Shown piece after piece: positions 1-8,572 of a DNA stretch of 64,000 nt. Source of the DNA: an uncultured Alphaproteobacteria bacterium (GTDB lineage Bacteria; Pseudomonadota; Alphaproteobacteria; RF32; CAG-239); contig CAKQSV010000003.1 in NCBI GenBank assembly GCA_934273635.1, forward strand, positions 1 to 64,000, given 5' to 3'. The translations under genes and the position numbers were made by a program. The notes under the pieces are model-generated. The model was not told where the DNA came from. It did no database searches and saw only the letters and a program-made list of their open reading frames with translations. Within the stretch, counting starts at the first letter, position 1; each line of letters starts with the position of its first letter.

Positions 1-2
1 CT

Positions 3-2357
3 TGCGCCAATAATTCAACTTCTCTTAATGATTTCTGCTATTATGACGGGAGCAAAAAATATCGTTGCTCGTGCGATCGGGCGCGTTATCCTTACAGCAA
101 TTCAGACAACACCACCTGCGGTTTGGGCGGGGAATTTGACGTTAGCGATGTTTGTGTCGCGCCCAATGCCAAAGGCGAGAACATCAGTTATTACAGCGGG
201 TGTTGTCCGAACTCTTATCAAGAGTGCGACGCCAACAATCACGAAGTCGGGTTGGGCAAGAGCTGTCGTGTGCAAAGCAGCAAAGGCGTGGTGAACAGGT
301 ATGAAAGTTGCACCTGCGCCTCGCACTATGACACGGTTTGCTCGGACGGCAAGTTGATAAATGTGGATAATGTTTGCAAGCGCAACGGTCTGAACTACAC
401 CACCGAGAGCAACTGCGAAAGCCTGTGTACCAAGACTTCCGAGACTAACATTGACGACTATTTATATGGTAATGTGTGGCACTGTTTGTATGAAAATGAC
501 GGTGCGACCTTAAAAGAAACCGATGAGGAGCTGAAAGGTAAGTTATGTGATGCACCGTTAGCGTTAGGATCAATGTTGGGTGTTGAAACTGAAAAAGCCT
601 ATGAAACGTGTTATTATCAGGGGTATACTAAAAAGATTGAAGATTGCTATAATGCTGAAGCGGTTGTGCGTTGTCCGACAGATTCCAGTCGTGTGTGGTG
701 TTTGGAGGGACGTTATTGTACCGGTTATAATGTTGGAGCACAGGCTTGTTTGACAGGGAGAACGGCTAATTTGGGTGCTAATGTTGAAATTTGCACCAGC
801 TCAACCGCAGATAAAGGCATAAGATGTCGTTATAAGTCTGATGATTGTAATGTGGCATGGAATGAAGGAACTTTTAATGCAAGTAAGTTTGTGAATTATG
901 ACGATAGCGATAAGGGTGACAGTAACCACTGTTGCAAACTTGGTTATGTGATGAACGATAAAGGGATATGTGTGGCAAATGAGTGCGACCGCACTAAATA
1001 TCCCTATGAACAAAATCCTAATGATGATTTGGGAATAATTGAAAAATGCTATGAGGCGGATGAGGAAGAGCCTTTGGGATATAAGTTGTATTTTGGATTT
1101 TCGTCTTGTAATGATGATCCGGCAAGCGGGGGTATGTGGTTGCAAGATGAGGATAATCCGCGCCGTTGCGTTTGCGCTCGTAAAGGTGAAAACGGACGAA
1201 GCTATTATTTGCCGTTTGATTTGGATTTGTTTTTTGGGGCTAATGAGGCTGCGCCTTATGGATTCAATCAGGGGAGATATGGCAAGTCACAAAGCTGTAC
1301 CGATGCCGAAGGTTCTTATTATGGCTATACAGAGTGCTATGTTTCGGAAAGATTAGGGACAACGGAAAGCACAAAAGGGATGTGTATCTATACGGATTAT
1401 AATTCTGATTATGATGTTTATACTTATCCTCCGGAGGAGAGGGGGATTATTAATCATCTTAATGAAATTTTAGCTGCAAACGGAAATTCTGAAATTAAAA
1501 AAACCGACAGTATTATAGATACAGTCAAAGGCGAAGAAAATAAGGACAATTTGTATTGCATTAATTATAATATGCATTGTCAAAACAATATTGATGCCGG
1601 AGTTAATCCGAATAGTGATGATGTTTGCAAAATGAGTTATAATCCGAGCAATGGCAAAAAGTGTGCGACGGGTAAGGATGAAGACTGCGCGGTTTGTTAC
1701 CACCTTTCTAATTTGAAGACGGATGCTGACGGAAACCCTATTAAGGAAAACGGCAGGTATGTTGTTGATCCTAAAAACTTGGGATTGAGAGTAAAGACGG
1801 CATATCATGGCCGGCGATTAAATTTCGGTTTTGAAAAATGTCCGAGTGGTTATCTGGGCGGGTTATTGTCGAACGGATTTGGTACTTGTTTTAAGTTTTG
1901 CGATAAAAACAATTTGAGCAAGTGTTATTTGGGCGATATCGTTGTTGATGGTAATAATTCTAATAAAGTTTTGGGAATTGTGTGGCGTAAGACTAACTCT
2001 CAGGTTTATATTTATGGCAAGAGTATTTTTGCAACTTATGATGATGGTGTAAAGTATGTCGCCGGATATCAACCCGCAGGAAATACAGCCGCCGATTATG
2101 GTGTTGGTAAGTGGCATATGCCTCGGTATGACGAAGTGAGCGGAACCAACTTGCCCCGATATATTCAAAATTTATTGAGGGGACCTGGACAACACTTGAG
2201 TTATGGTTCTATTGATAGCTTTTGGGTCGTTGGCAATGAGGATGGCGATTATGCTCATATTCGAGATTGCTGTGATTCAAATTCTGATATTGTAAAATAT
2301 AGTAAGACCAGACAGTGGAAAGTGTTTCCTCTTATAACAATGTCGATAGGAGGCTAA
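3..2357 (+). CDS. Large cysteine-rich secreted protein, 5'-truncated by window edge
   Basis: The frame is already open at base 3, so the true start and signal peptide lie left of the window; 784 residues are visible. Paired cysteines and short motifs such as SCDRARYPY, CTCASHYDTVC and RCPTDSSRVWC recur. It is clearly paralogous to the 904-residue protein at 60156..62870 over its whole length (for example YSGCCPNSY, CESxCTKTSETN, YLYGxxWHCLYE). The last ~170 residues resemble a DUF1566/Lcl-type domain, with GKWHMP near residue 705. The stop is followed at once by the next gene, whose ribosome-binding site GGAGG lies inside this gene's last codons, so the two form an operon. Role unknown; a surface or periplasmic disulfide-rich protein is inferred from the paralogue's signal peptide. 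Confidence 0.85.
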   Translation, partial: CANNSTSLNDFCYYDGSKKYRCSCDRARYPYSNSDNTTCGLGGEFDVSDVCVAPNAKGENISYYSGCCPNSYQECDANNHEVGLGKSCRVQSSKGVVNRYESCTCASHYDTVCSDGKLINVDNVCKRNGLNYTTESNCESLCTKTSETNIDDYLYGNVWHCLYENDGATLKETDEELKGKLCDAPLALGSMLGVETEKAYETCYYQGYTKKIEDCYNAEAVVRCPTDSSRVWCLEGRYCTGYNVGAQACLTGRTANLGANVEICTSSTADKGIRCRYKSDDCNVAWNEGTFNASKFVNYDDSDKGDSNHCCKLGYVMNDKGICVANECDRTKYPYEQNPNDDLGIIEKCYEADEEEPLGYKLYFGFSSCNDDPASGGMWLQDEDNPRRCVCARKGENGRSYYLPFDLDLFFGANEAAPYGFNQGRYGKSQSCTDAEGSYYGYTECYVSERLGTTESTKGMCIYTDYNSDYDVYTYPPEERGIINHLNEILAANGNSEIKKTDSIIDTVKGEENKDNLYCINYNMHCQNNIDAGVNPNSDDVCKMSYNPSNGKKCATGKDEDCAVCYHLSNLKTDADGNPIKENGRYVVDPKNLGLRVKTAYHGRRLNFGFEKCPSGYLGGLLSNGFGTCFKFCDKNNLSKCYLGDIVVDGNNSNKVLGIVWRKTNSQVYIYGKSIFATYDDGVKYVAGYQPAGNTAADYGVGKWHMPRYDEVSGTNLPRYIQNLLRGPGQHLSYGSIDSFWVVGNEDGDYAHIRDCCDSNSDIVKYSKTRQWKVFPLITMSIGG

Positions 2358-2360
2358 GTT

Positions 2361-3758
2361 ATGAAACATTTGGTATGGATTTTGAGCGGTTGTGTTAGTT
2401 TGTTGCCTTTGTCAATGGTTCAGGCCGGAGAAATGGCTGATACAAAAGTTTCGTGTGCAGATTTGGGCTATGATACGGATTATGTGCTTTGCGCTATGCA
2501 GAGTATGTCGGTGCCGTTATTGTGCCCGATGTCCGGAGCTTCCGGTAACTTGAAAGCAATGTGTTTTGTCTCGGCTTGTCGTGGCTATCCGCTGACGGAA
2601 GAAGATTTGCAAGGAAAGGCTGCGGATGGTAGCTCGCTACTATCTCATATTAAAGGAGAAGTGCGTTTTAATGCTGTTGATGGGGGCGGAATTAGTGGGT
2701 GTAAGGCCGGATATGAGCAAGATGGCGACGGTCTGAAAGAAATTTGGCGTTATCGGATTAATCAATGCGCCGAGGGGAGCGCTTTTCAGAACAATTTGTG
2801 TGATGTGGGGTGTGACCGAACAGCTAAATATCCATACAATGATCACCCGGGAAACCTTGCCGGTACGGTGCAGAATTGTATTGATGATAAGGGTGAGTGT
2901 TTTGGATATGTCAGTTGTCGCGATGGTTGGACTTTAAGCAATGGACGCTGCGAATTAAATTCTTGCAGTATCAGTGAATATCCGTTTTTGAGGCATCCTG
3001 ATAAACTGGTTGAGGGTAGTCGTGGAACGGTGGTTTCGTGTAATATCGGTGCTAATCCGTATTATAAATATATCAGTTGCAATAAAGGGTATACCCTCAA
3101 AGGTGCAATGTGTGTCGGAAATTGTGAAATTGATGCCGGCAGCTGTCATTATACAACTGAGCCAAACGGGGTCAAGCGTTGGTCTTGCAATTTGAAAAAT
3201 GCTTCAACCTGTGCGGTGGGTGACGATGCTGTTGTCGGAGGTAAAATTCTGGGAATAATCATACATTTGCCCGATGATACAGTCAATAAAACTTTGATTA
3301 TGGCAACGGAAGATACAAGCGTTTGGCAAAAATATTCTTATTATTCTTGGGCAACGGGAATTTGTACGACTTCGCTTTCTATTGAGGGTAGCGATTCATA
3401 TACCAACTATAATGGCAAAGTTGATACCGGTTATGTGAAAGCTTATGCAGATGAAGTAACGGCATCTGTTTGTACATTTCCGGCGGCAAGAGCTTGTTAT
3501 AATTATAAACCGAGCACTTGTGTTTATGATTTTTGCGACGTGGGGGAGTGGTATTTGCCTGAGGGATATGAATTGTATGATTTTATTTATAAGAATCAGT
3601 ATTTATTAGCCAGTGTCAGCGGGGATAAGAGGTTGATCGCAAATGAACGTTTTTGGTGTTCTTATTGGGGCTGTCGTGAATTGAATATGTATAATGGTAT
3701 GTGGTATAGTTATGGACGTCAGCAAGTGAGATTGGTGCGACCAATACTGGAAATTTGA
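2361..3758 (+). CDS. Cysteine-rich secreted protein with DUF1566-like C-terminus
   Basis: 465 residues. The N-terminus (MKHLVWILSGCVSLLPL...VQAG) looks like a signal peptide cleaved near residue 22. The middle holds cysteine-rich repeats built around CDRTAKYPYNDHPGNLAGT and a related SEYPFLRHPDKL unit. A segment GDDAVVGGKILGIIIHLP then opens a C-terminal domain containing GEWYLPEGYEL and ending in RLVRPILEI, as in DUF1566/Lcl-like domains. It is the paralogue of the 502-residue protein at 58634..60142; both follow a larger cysteine-rich gene, so this is a duplicated two-gene cassette. The start is set by GGAGG at 2350-2354, within the stop region of the upstream gene. Function unknown; an exported binding or adhesion protein is inference. 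Confidence 0.85.
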   Translation: MKHLVWILSGCVSLLPLSMVQAGEMADTKVSCADLGYDTDYVLCAMQSMSVPLLCPMSGASGNLKAMCFVSACRGYPLTEEDLQGKAADGSSLLSHIKGEVRFNAVDGGGISGCKAGYEQDGDGLKEIWRYRINQCAEGSAFQNNLCDVGCDRTAKYPYNDHPGNLAGTVQNCIDDKGECFGYVSCRDGWTLSNGRCELNSCSISEYPFLRHPDKLVEGSRGTVVSCNIGANPYYKYISCNKGYTLKGAMCVGNCEIDAGSCHYTTEPNGVKRWSCNLKNASTCAVGDDAVVGGKILGIIIHLPDDTVNKTLIMATEDTSVWQKYSYYSWATGICTTSLSIEGSDSYTNYNGKVDTGYVKAYADEVTASVCTFPAARACYNYKPSTCVYDFCDVGEWYLPEGYELYDFIYKNQYLLASVSGDKRLIANERFWCSYWGCRELNMYNGMWYSYGRQQVRLVRPILEI

Positions 3759-3807
3759 GGAAAAGGAGGTTTCCACCTTGTTTTCTCTCTATATGCTGGT
3801 GAGGGAT

Positions 3808-4110
3808 TTATAGAGGGGAGAGGGTGATGATATTAATCTCGTGGGTTAAGAGTGTGTTGTGTGTTTGCGCCAAAATTTCAATTTTTTGTTCCGGTGAGAC
3901 GGCAAAGCTGTTGCCGGTTGTTATGGAACCAGTCGGGTCGGTGAACGTTTGATCGTTTAAGTGTCCTTGCATAAATACCAATTTTTTATCGGGCATATCT
4001 AAGACTTCGGCAACGGTGGCGTCGGGGATGTCTTCAAAATCATTGGCAAAACTGATTATTGCGCAGCTACTCACAATTATAAAAGTACACAAACTCAATA
4101 TATTACGCAT
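3808..4110 (-). CDS. BOF (bacterial OB-fold, YgiW/YdeI-like) periplasmic protein
   Basis: 100 residues with an N-terminal signal peptide (MRNILSLCTFIIVSSCAIISF, cleaved near ANDF). The remainder follows the BOF-family pattern: a ATVAEVLDMPDKKLVFMQG strand pair, then FTDPTGSIT, and a closing HEINIITLSPL strand. BOF proteins such as YgiW/YdeI are small periplasmic OB-fold proteins linked to stress tolerance. The domain is shorter than usual between the third and fourth strands. It is convergent with the cysteine-rich gene on its left and stands alone. Family assignment rests on the strand pattern and the D-TG-I motif only. Confidence 0.6.
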   Translation of the reverse strand: MRNILSLCTFIIVSSCAIISFANDFEDIPDATVAEVLDMPDKKLVFMQGHLNDQTFTDPTGSITTGNSFAVSPEQKIEILAQTHNTLLTHEINIITLSPL

Positions 4111-4197
4111 ATCACTTTCCTCAACACTTTAAGTTGCCGTTTGATTGTTAACGTAAGTATTGTTTGGTTTTTTTCAAGGTGAGGGAGAGGATTTTTT

Positions 4198-4420
4198 GTG
4201 ATATGGATTCCATTGTTATACTGGATCACCACACCCGCTCTGCGGGCTCGTGATGACGATAGCGGAGGTGGAGGGTGCAATAAATTAAAAGTGCGTGTAT
4301 GGATTATAAACTCACCCTGCCTACGGCGTCCCTCTCTAAATATTTAGAGAGGGAGAAATAAGGATTCCATGGGGCGACTGGATTGCTTCGGTGGCAAGCC
4401 ACACTCGCAATGACAATGCA
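4198..4420. repeat. Degenerate copy of the modular palindromic repeat (copy A)
   Basis: This stretch has no credible gene. It contains the right half of the dispersed element: TATAAACTCACC at 4305-4316, a short variable insert, and the perfect palindrome CCCTCTCTAAATATTTAG... at 4330-4353. On both sides lie two units of a second palindrome type, TGGATCACCAC...CTCGTGATGACG at about 4219-4256 and CTGGATTGCTTCGG...CTCGCAATGACA at about 4377-4414. The same components occur at 20.7, 32.2 and 58.5 kb. The left half (GGTGAGTTTA) is missing here, so this looks like a decayed or partial copy. Confidence 0.65.
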
Positions 4421-4432
4421 GGGATGGGAGTA

Positions 4433-4843
4433 TTAGTCAGGGATAATAAACCAATGGTCGATGACGGTTTTGAGGTCGGCGTAGGTGTCGAGCAACACAT
4501 AGTCATGTTTGTCATAGGTTTGGTAGCAATTCTCCTGCTGATTATAGACCAACCAGTCAAAGTTATTATAGCCCAAAATCAGGTAATTGTTTTTATCAAA
4601 CATTTGGTTGTCTTCGTTGGCGCTGACAATGTCGCTGATTGTTTCGGGCATAATGCCAAAAATGGTCGCCAGTGGGCTGTGGAGACCGTTGGCGTATTTG
4701 ACCAACAGGCAATAGTCTTTGGGTAGTTTGATTTGATAAGTATCCTGCAGATAACTTTGACAGGCGCTCAAAAAGTCAGGATTAACGCTGTCTTCGCAAA
4801 AAGTGTAATTATCGGCTTGAATTTGTTTGATAAGTTTGTGCAT
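4433..4843 (-). CDS. SMI1/KNR4 (SUKH)-like protein, candidate immunity protein
   Basis: 136 residues. The core LPKDYCLLVKYANG followed by FGIMPETISDIV, YLILGYNNFDWLVYN and VLLDTYADLKTVIDHW follows the SUKH (SMI1/KNR4, YrhA-like) layout: a helix ending in P-x-D-Y, then G-hydrophobic strands. SUKH proteins are common immunity proteins of polymorphic nuclease toxins, though some have other roles. Its ATG overlaps the stop codon of the upstream gene in a TAATG arrangement (4841-4845), so translation is probably coupled to the 510-residue protein that carries an HNH-like motif. The role as immunity protein is inferred from this context and the family. Confidence 0.65.
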   Translation of the reverse strand: MHKLIKQIQADNYTFCEDSVNPDFLSACQSYLQDTYQIKLPKDYCLLVKYANGLHSPLATIFGIMPETISDIVSANEDNQMFDKNNYLILGYNNFDWLVYNQQENCYQTYDKHDYVLLDTYADLKTVIDHWFIIPD

Positions 4844-6375
4844 TAGCGATCCTTTCCTGCTTGGGTCTTAGGTGCGGGTGATTGTTGTTTGGTTTGAGAT
4901 TTATACAGTTCTTGCGGAAAATCAAGAGCGGCTGCGTCTTGTTCTCTTAAGCCGGATAACACCAACATTTTGTTTTGCTGTTTATATTTTTCAACGCGGG
5001 TATCAATCATATGAAACGTAATATCGCCATTGTGACGTCTGTCCAACTCTACGGGAATAAATTCGGGGTCGTTATTGCGCTCGGGGTGGGTGTTGCGGCG
5101 CAAAACCATATCCGCGGTGTGCATAAAATCGTGAATATCATCGTAATCGGCGTCGTTTTTATGCTCTTTTTGCTCGTCTTTACTCAGATACGTCATCATA
5201 ATAGAGAAAGTACCGCCGTTGGCCTGCACGCCATAGGTGTTAATCGGGTCATTGTGATGCACCTCTTGTCCGAGGGCTTTACCGTGACCGATTGAAACGG
5301 AATCCAACGCCATATTGAATTTTTTCTTGAGGCGATCGTTGTTTTTTAAGCTGTCTAAAAAGGTTTTGCGCTCGCCTTGGGTACATTCGGGATTAAGGCT
5401 CTGATAGCTGACAAACCTACTAACACTGCCACGAAACTCGGTGAATTTTGCCGGCGTCATCACATCCATAAGGTCAACTGCGTTCAGGTCTTTGACAATT
5501 TGCGGCGGAATATGCTTGCTCACCAACGATTGACGCAAATGCGGCTCCAGTTTGCGAAAATTCTCACTTTGGCGGCAGGCCTGCCATGCGGGGCAGTTGT
5601 CAAGGTCATAATCGGCACCGGTGGTGACAACGCGGTGTCCGCGGTTCTGGGGTAACAAAAATTTTTGATAGGTTTCGGAGAAAGGATTATGTTTTGCCAA
5701 ATCAGTGCTGGTCGGGGTGTAAAATCCGCCGTTGAAGTCTGCGCGGGCGACCTTGCGGCTGTTAAACTCAAACTCGGCGTTCTCCATAACATTGTGCGAA
5801 TTGATGCTGGAGTGATACTCCTCCTGCACGATTTTTTTGTGGAAATAGCCGAGCAGGGTATTGGTGGTGTTCAGTTTGTCAATAGAGGGTTTTTCTTTGA
5901 ACTTGGCAACGGCGGCGTTCAAAATACCAAACAGTCCTTTATTGCCAACGGAATTAATATAATCCTCAACTTTTTGCTTGTCTTCGGGCTTTTGCGACTG
6001 GTTATAGGCGGTGATAAGCCCCAACAGCTGTTTGGCACGCTCAAAATACATAGTGCGGTTGACATCGTTCTTCAATGAGCGGAGAGCCATAAGGTTGCGA
6101 CCGCCTCTTTGCGTGTCGGACTGGCGGTAGCGCTCGGAAAAAATTGTGGCGTCGCGGGAGTTTTTAAGGCGGAGTTGCGCCATGGCGTCCGTAACTTCAC
6201 GTTGTTCGGTTTCTATTAACCTATTAACATCACGCCAGTTGTCGTGGCGAGCCATTAAGCAGGCTTTTCGTTCGGCGAGGCGCTCTAATTTACGGCTCAA
6301 CTGCTCTAAAGAGCGGATGTAGTCGGAATTGTCGCGATTGCTGAGTAGACTGCTGATGCGTGGTCGCTTTCCCAT
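4843..6375 (-). CDS. Unknown protein with HNH-like VHHNDP motif, candidate toxin/effector
   Basis: 510 residues from the ATG at 6375, chosen because GGAG lies at the right distance (TTGGAGTTTTAATT before the ATG); an in-frame extension to 6441 has no such site. No signal peptide or membrane segment is visible. Residues ~17-70 are charged and helical (coiled-coil-like); the middle is helical. Near residues 372-378 is VHHNDPI, followed by HDFMHTAD and RRHNGDITFHMID, a His-rich arrangement like HNH/His-Me finger nucleases (the HHxxP type). The gene overlaps a SUKH-type gene, a classic toxin/immunity layout. A nuclease toxin is plausible but not shown; no known trafficking domain was recognised. 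Confidence 0.55.
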   Translation of the reverse strand: MGKRPRISSLLSNRDNSDYIRSLEQLSRKLERLAERKACLMARHDNWRDVNRLIETEQREVTDAMAQLRLKNSRDATIFSERYRQSDTQRGGRNLMALRSLKNDVNRTMYFERAKQLLGLITAYNQSQKPEDKQKVEDYINSVGNKGLFGILNAAVAKFKEKPSIDKLNTTNTLLGYFHKKIVQEEYHSSINSHNVMENAEFEFNSRKVARADFNGGFYTPTSTDLAKHNPFSETYQKFLLPQNRGHRVVTTGADYDLDNCPAWQACRQSENFRKLEPHLRQSLVSKHIPPQIVKDLNAVDLMDVMTPAKFTEFRGSVSRFVSYQSLNPECTQGERKTFLDSLKNNDRLKKKFNMALDSVSIGHGKALGQEVHHNDPINTYGVQANGGTFSIMMTYLSKDEQKEHKNDADYDDIHDFMHTADMVLRRNTHPERNNDPEFIPVELDRRHNGDITFHMIDTRVEKYKQQNKMLVLSGLREQDAAALDFPQELYKSQTKQQSPAPKTQAGKDR

Positions 6376-6497
6376 AATTAAAACTCCAATTTTGTCATAT
6401 ATTTGTCTAATAGTATATACAAAAAATATGAAGATTTCCATAACATTTTATTTTTTTTGGGGTATAGTAGAGAAAAAATTGCTTATATGAGGGAAAA

Positions 6498-7208
6498 ATG
6501 CGCAAATATAACAACATATTTATTTTAACCGGCGCCGGTATCTCTGCCGAATCGGGATTATCAACATTTAGAAGCAGCAACGGGCTATGGAATAACCACA
6601 AAGTGGAAGATGTGGCGTCAATCGAGGGGTTTGAACGCAATCCGGCTTTGGTGCACGATTTTTATAACAACCTAAAGCAAGAAGTGCAGGCGGTTGAGCC
6701 AAATGCCGCGCACCGTGCCATTACTCGTTTGCAAAACGAATATCCGGCAGAGGTGAACGTGGTGACGCAAAACGTGGACACGTTGCACGAAAAAGCCGGC
6801 AACCGCAATGTGTATCATATTCATGGACAGATTAATCAGGCGGTGTGTCTGAACTGCGGACATATTCTTGAGACCTGGGGCGATGTCGACACCGAGACCG
6901 TTTGTCCGCACTGCGAGGTTATGGGGATGATGAAGCCGAACATAGTGTTCTTTGGCGAAAATTTGCTGTGTATGGACAAGGTGGAAAGTTTGCTGCGTCG
7001 GTGCGATTTGTTCTTGTCGGTCGGTACGTCGGGCGTGGTTTTTCCGGCCGCGGGATTTGTGCAGACCGCCAAATATTATGGCGCGGATACTTGTGAACTA
7101 ACACTTGAAACAACCGTTAATAACTATTTGTTTGACAAACATATTTATGGTAAGGCAGGTGAAACTTTGCCTCGTTTGGTTGACGAGTTAATCAAAAGTG
7201 TCGGCTAA
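6498..7208 (+). CDS. cobB: Sir2-family NAD-dependent protein deacylase (CobB-like)
   Basis: 236 residues, typical of short bacterial sirtuins. The NAD-binding motif GAGISAESGL begins near residue 12, followed by FRSSNGLW; the TQNVDTLHEKAG motif and YHIHG, with the catalytic His, come at about residues 90-110. Two Cys pairs (CLNCGH and CPHC) form the structural zinc site, and KPNIVFFGE and SVGTSG complete the Rossmann core. Sirtuins remove acyl groups from lysines using NAD+, often regulating acetyl-CoA synthetase. Its 3' end overlaps the convergent MazG-like gene by about 20 bases. Confidence 0.93.
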   Translation: MRKYNNIFILTGAGISAESGLSTFRSSNGLWNNHKVEDVASIEGFERNPALVHDFYNNLKQEVQAVEPNAAHRAITRLQNEYPAEVNVVTQNVDTLHEKAGNRNVYHIHGQINQAVCLNCGHILETWGDVDTETVCPHCEVMGMMKPNIVFFGENLLCMDKVESLLRRCDLFLSVGTSGVVFPAAGFVQTAKYYGADTCELTLETTVNNYLFDKHIYGKAGETLPRLVDELIKSVG

Positions 7209-7598
7209 GTCGTCTAAAAACGGTGGCTTGTAGTTGGGACCTTTGAGGTATTTGCCGTCGGCGCGTTTGAGCACCTTGCCATTGACCAATTTGGTCATAT
7301 TGCTGGCGTGAACACGGGCAAAAGATTCTTCTAACGGCAGACCGAAACTCACCGCCATACCGCTCAAAACATATTGCAAATCACTCAGCTCTTTGAGCAT
7401 ACGGGTGCGGGTGTCGTGATTGGTTTTGCCCACAGTGGTCAGCTCCTGGCACAAGGTGTCCATCTCAGTCTTAAGCTCGCCGAGTTCTTCTGCCAACAGT
7501 TTGTAGCGCAACTCAAGCACCGCAACCGAGAGCGGCTCATCAACAGGGCAGTCCATTGCCATGTGGCACTCACGGACCTGGTCTTCGTACATGGTCAT
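7188..7598 (-). CDS. MazG-like / phosphoribosyl-ATP pyrophosphohydrolase-like protein
   Basis: About 136 residues from the ATG at 7598, preceded by AAGGAAAG; a longer in-frame version would run back into lpxK. The segment LLAEELGELKTEM followed by KELSDLQYVLSGMA gives the paired E-x-x-E and E-x-x-D helices that bind magnesium in all-alpha NTP pyrophosphohydrolases of the MazG/HisE superfamily. The C-terminal KADGKYLKGPNYKPP-like tail is seen in phage and bacterial phosphoribosyl-ATP-diphosphatase-like relatives. It probably hydrolyses a nucleoside triphosphate or related nucleotide; the exact substrate cannot be read. It starts 5 bases after the lpxK stop. Confidence 0.7.
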   Translation of the reverse strand: MTMYEDQVRECHMAMDCPVDEPLSVAVLELRYKLLAEELGELKTEMDTLCQELTTVGKTNHDTRTRMLKELSDLQYVLSGMAVSFGLPLEESFARVHASNMTKLVNGKVLKRADGKYLKGPNYKPPFLDDLADTFD

Positions 7599-7603
7599 TG
7601 TTT

Positions 7604-8572
7604 CTACTTTCCTTGATTTTTCTGGAGTTTGGTCGTGATAAAATCTTGCAGTTCCTGCGGGTTTTGCCAACGGATGCGGATGTCTAAAACCTTAAAGCGA
7701 GGTTTGAGCTCAGGTGGAATTTTCACATAATCTTTGGTGGTGGTAATCGCCTGCGCCTGCATTTTATCAGCCAAATCAAGAATATTTTGCAATTCTGCGG
7801 GTTGATAGAAATGGTGGTCGGGGAAGTCAATGGTTTTGACAATCTCAATGCCGAGTTCTTGCAGAGAGGTATAAAATTTTTGCGGACGGCCGATGCCGGC
7901 AAACGCCACGACGCGGTTGTTGTCAAGTTGCGGTTTTTGCGGCTCTATTACACCGTTAAAGCAAGGCAGAGGTAAGACCGAGGACAAATTCCAACAATCC
8001 TGACCAATGATTAAGGCCGCTTGCGCGCGGGCAACCCCGTCGGCGATGTGTTCACGCAGAGGACCGGCCGGAATACACTTTTGATTGCCAAATCCTGTAG
8101 TGCCGTCAATGACCAAAAACGACAAATCTTTATAAAGGCTCGGGTTTTGAAAGCCGTCGTCCATCAGTACGCACTCGGCTTGGTTGTTTTGCGCCATTAA
8201 TGCGCCCTGATAGCGGTCGGCGTTGATAAATGTCGGAGCAATTTGCGCCAACAATAACGGTTCGTCGCCGACTTCCTGCGGGGTGTGGCGCGCGGTGTCT
8301 ACCTGCGTGGCTTTTAATTTACCATGATAGCCGCGTGAGATGAAGTTCGGATAAAATCCGGCGTTCTGCAACATAAGCGCCAAAGAAATCGCGGTCGGCG
8401 TTTTACCGGTGCCGCCGGCGGTCAGGTTGCCAATACATATCACCGGAATCTTGACTTTTTGCGGGTGGCGCAGTTTAAGCCGCAATTTGGTGGCGAGGGC
8501 ATATAGCTCGCCCAACGGCGTCAGCAGTTTGGAGACCAGATTGTTATGTTGCCAAAATTCGGGCGTTTTCAT
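7604..8572 (-). CDS. lpxK: Tetraacyldisaccharide 4'-kinase
   Basis: 322 residues. LpxK phosphorylates the 4' position of the tetraacyl-disaccharide lipid A precursor at the inner membrane. The Walker A loop appears as GNLTAGGTGKTPT near residue 50, followed by the ISRGYHGKLKATQV motif, VGDEPLLLA, and the ECVLMDDGFQNPSL motif with the catalytic Asp cluster; DFPDHHFY lies in the C-terminal half. Its ATG overlaps the waaA stop by four bases (ATGA), so lpxK is translated from the same operon as waaA. The order DUF374-waaA-lpxK is conserved in many Alphaproteobacteria. Confidence 0.95.
   Translation of the reverse strand: MKTPEFWQHNNLVSKLLTPLGELYALATKLRLKLRHPQKVKIPVICIGNLTAGGTGKTPTAISLALMLQNAGFYPNFISRGYHGKLKATQVDTARHTPQEVGDEPLLLAQIAPTFINADRYQGALMAQNNQAECVLMDDGFQNPSLYKDLSFLVIDGTTGFGNQKCIPAGPLREHIADGVARAQAALIIGQDCWNLSSVLPLPCFNGVIEPQKPQLDNNRVVAFAGIGRPQKFYTSLQELGIEIVKTIDFPDHHFYQPAELQNILDLADKMQAQAITTTKDYVKIPPELKPRFKVLDIRIRWQNPQELQDFITTKLQKNQGK

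Noticed and set aside
6376..6441. N-terminal extension of the candidate toxin gene (start at 6441)
   Set aside because: The extension is hydrophobic, has no ribosome-binding site, and the downstream ATG at 6375 has a good GGAG.
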